From Nemertoderma westbladi (lineage: Eukaryota > Xenacoelomorpha > Nemertodermatida > Nemertodermatidae), in assembly GCA_032718475.1 (NCBI GenBank), contig JAUCBJ010002803.1:1-31488 (forward strand): 31,488 bases of DNA. Direction: 5' to 3'. This document shows positions 30,684 through 31,488 of this stretch, piece after piece (positions within the stretch are counted from its first letter, which is position 1; every line of letters begins with the position of its first letter). The translations under genes and the position numbers were made by a program. A model generated the notes under the pieces. That model was not told the origin of the DNA, ran no database searches, and worked only from the letters and a program-made list of their open reading frames with translations.

Positions 30684-31035
30684 AGTAGTAGGAGAAGCAT
30701 AGCCCTCCAATAACTCCTCCCTAGCCTGGGCTACGGGCCACATCTCGGAGGCAATTAAAAAATGCCAAATTCCGGTGCTAAATCGAGGTGTTTAATGACC
30801 ATCTGTCACCATCAATATTGATTCGCGTCGTTGCCTTCAGCCAATCGCTGCCTATCACCTACGCGTAGCCTAACCTCGCGATGCCCTCCTTACTCCTACA
30901 GCTGTTACCTCCCGTCAGTATTGGTTCGTGTCGTTGCATCAACCAACCATAGCATATTCATCTTCGCGTACCCAAACCTCTCATCGTGTGGCTAGCCCCA
31001 CACTACCCTATTATATCGAATCGATCGCCAACTCA
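30684..31035. other. no gene seen; weakly repeated pair
   Basis: ATATTGATTCGCGTCGTTGC at about 30816 and GTATTGGTTCGTGTCGTTGC at about 30918 are related, as are the sequences that follow them, so this is a degenerate repeat pair next to the array. No downstream ion-channel exon could be recognised. Confidence 0.45.
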
Positions 31036-31488
31036 CCACGGTTACTCTTCGACTGCTGTCGCCAAACCAATCAACGCTATTATGATACGTGTTGAAATTC
31101 CACCACGTTTCCGGCTACACGTATACGAATATTTCCATAGTTATTTCCTATCCAACCAACCAACCTGTGTATACTGTATATGCTGACAACGTGACCACCA
31201 ACTACAGCAGATATTATATTGATTACCAACTCCACGACCGCTGTCGCCAAACCAATCAACCGAGCAACCTACCAATCCACCACGTTTCCGGCTACACGTA
31301 TACGAACATTTCCATAGTTATTTCCTATTCACGCAACCAACCAACCACTGTATACTGTATATGCTGACAACGTGGCCACCAACTACATCAGATATTATAT
31401 TGATTGCCAACTCCACCGCGGCTGTCACCAATCCAACCACTCCTGCAGTAGGTTACGTGTTGAAATTCCACCACGTTTCCAGCTACAC
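31036..31488. repeat. start of a satellite with units of about 177-191 bp
   Basis: GTTGAAATTCCACCACGTTT occurs at 31091 and 31459, and its CCACCACGTTTCC core also at 31277. The words CGCTGTCGCCAAACCAATCA, TGTATACTGTATATGCTGAC and GATATTATATTGATT recur in order. Periods of 177 and 191 bases show indels between copies. The array runs past the window end. Short plus-strand frames in it are not supported as genes. Confidence 0.85.

Noticed and set aside
24179-30700. Minus-strand frames of 2,173 and 784 codons rich in Pro, Ser, His and Thr (the second at 19573-21927)
   Set aside because: They are the same stop-free 23-bp repeat read in shifted phase, cross exon antisense or LINE tail, and have no domain outside the repeat.

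Overview
The window is nuclear DNA from an animal, most likely a marine invertebrate. It holds an SRP-receptor beta subunit, a seven-helix receptor, a CHHC zinc-finger protein of the GTSF1 type and a probable Cys-loop receptor exon. These lie in an AT-rich background packed with LINE remnants, tRNA-headed SINE-like repeats, inverted-repeat transposons and several unrelated minisatellites. No operons, Shine-Dalgarno sites or CRISPR arrays are present. I cannot name the phylum from the sequence alone.
Layout. 1-1270: a SINE-like repeat with pol III A and B boxes, a second copy of its body, and between them a small intact ORF with two perfect CHHC zinc fingers (GTSF1-like, piRNA pathway family). 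1324-2835: a Tc1/mariner-like element with 64-bp terminal inverted repeats, hosting a nested poly-G-ended element. 2886-3030: three strong palindromes. 3063-6328: a 3.3-kb element with short inverted ends, a frameshifted orphan ORF and two related minisatellites of 26 and 22 bp. 6841-7593: single-exon SRPRB. 8771-9689: a nearly identical 30-bp array of about 31 copies. 11271-13175: a truncated LINE reverse transcriptase (minus strand) between two 97%-identical 113-bp direct repeats. 14376-15347: an orphan class A GPCR. 17200-18010: a decayed LINE. 18520-18933: a small inverted-repeat element. 19319-19795: the first coding exon of a probable pentameric ligand-gated ion channel ectodomain.
19781-30683: a G-rich 23-bp minisatellite of roughly 370 units that starts exactly at the end of that exon. 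It is interrupted at 21787-24180 by a 5'-truncated LINE on the minus strand. Each unit repeats the exon's last bases and its candidate splice donor, so the array looks as if it was born at an exon-intron junction. The minus strand of the array has no stop codon in any phase, which creates very long Pro/Ser/His/Thr-rich reading frames that I regard as artefacts. 31036-31488: start of another satellite of about 180 bp that runs off the window.
The host genes share no evident pathway. The strongest leads are the exon-seeded minisatellite, the GTSF1-like gene embedded in a repeat pair, the 3.3-kb orphan transposon and the LINE RT between long direct repeats.
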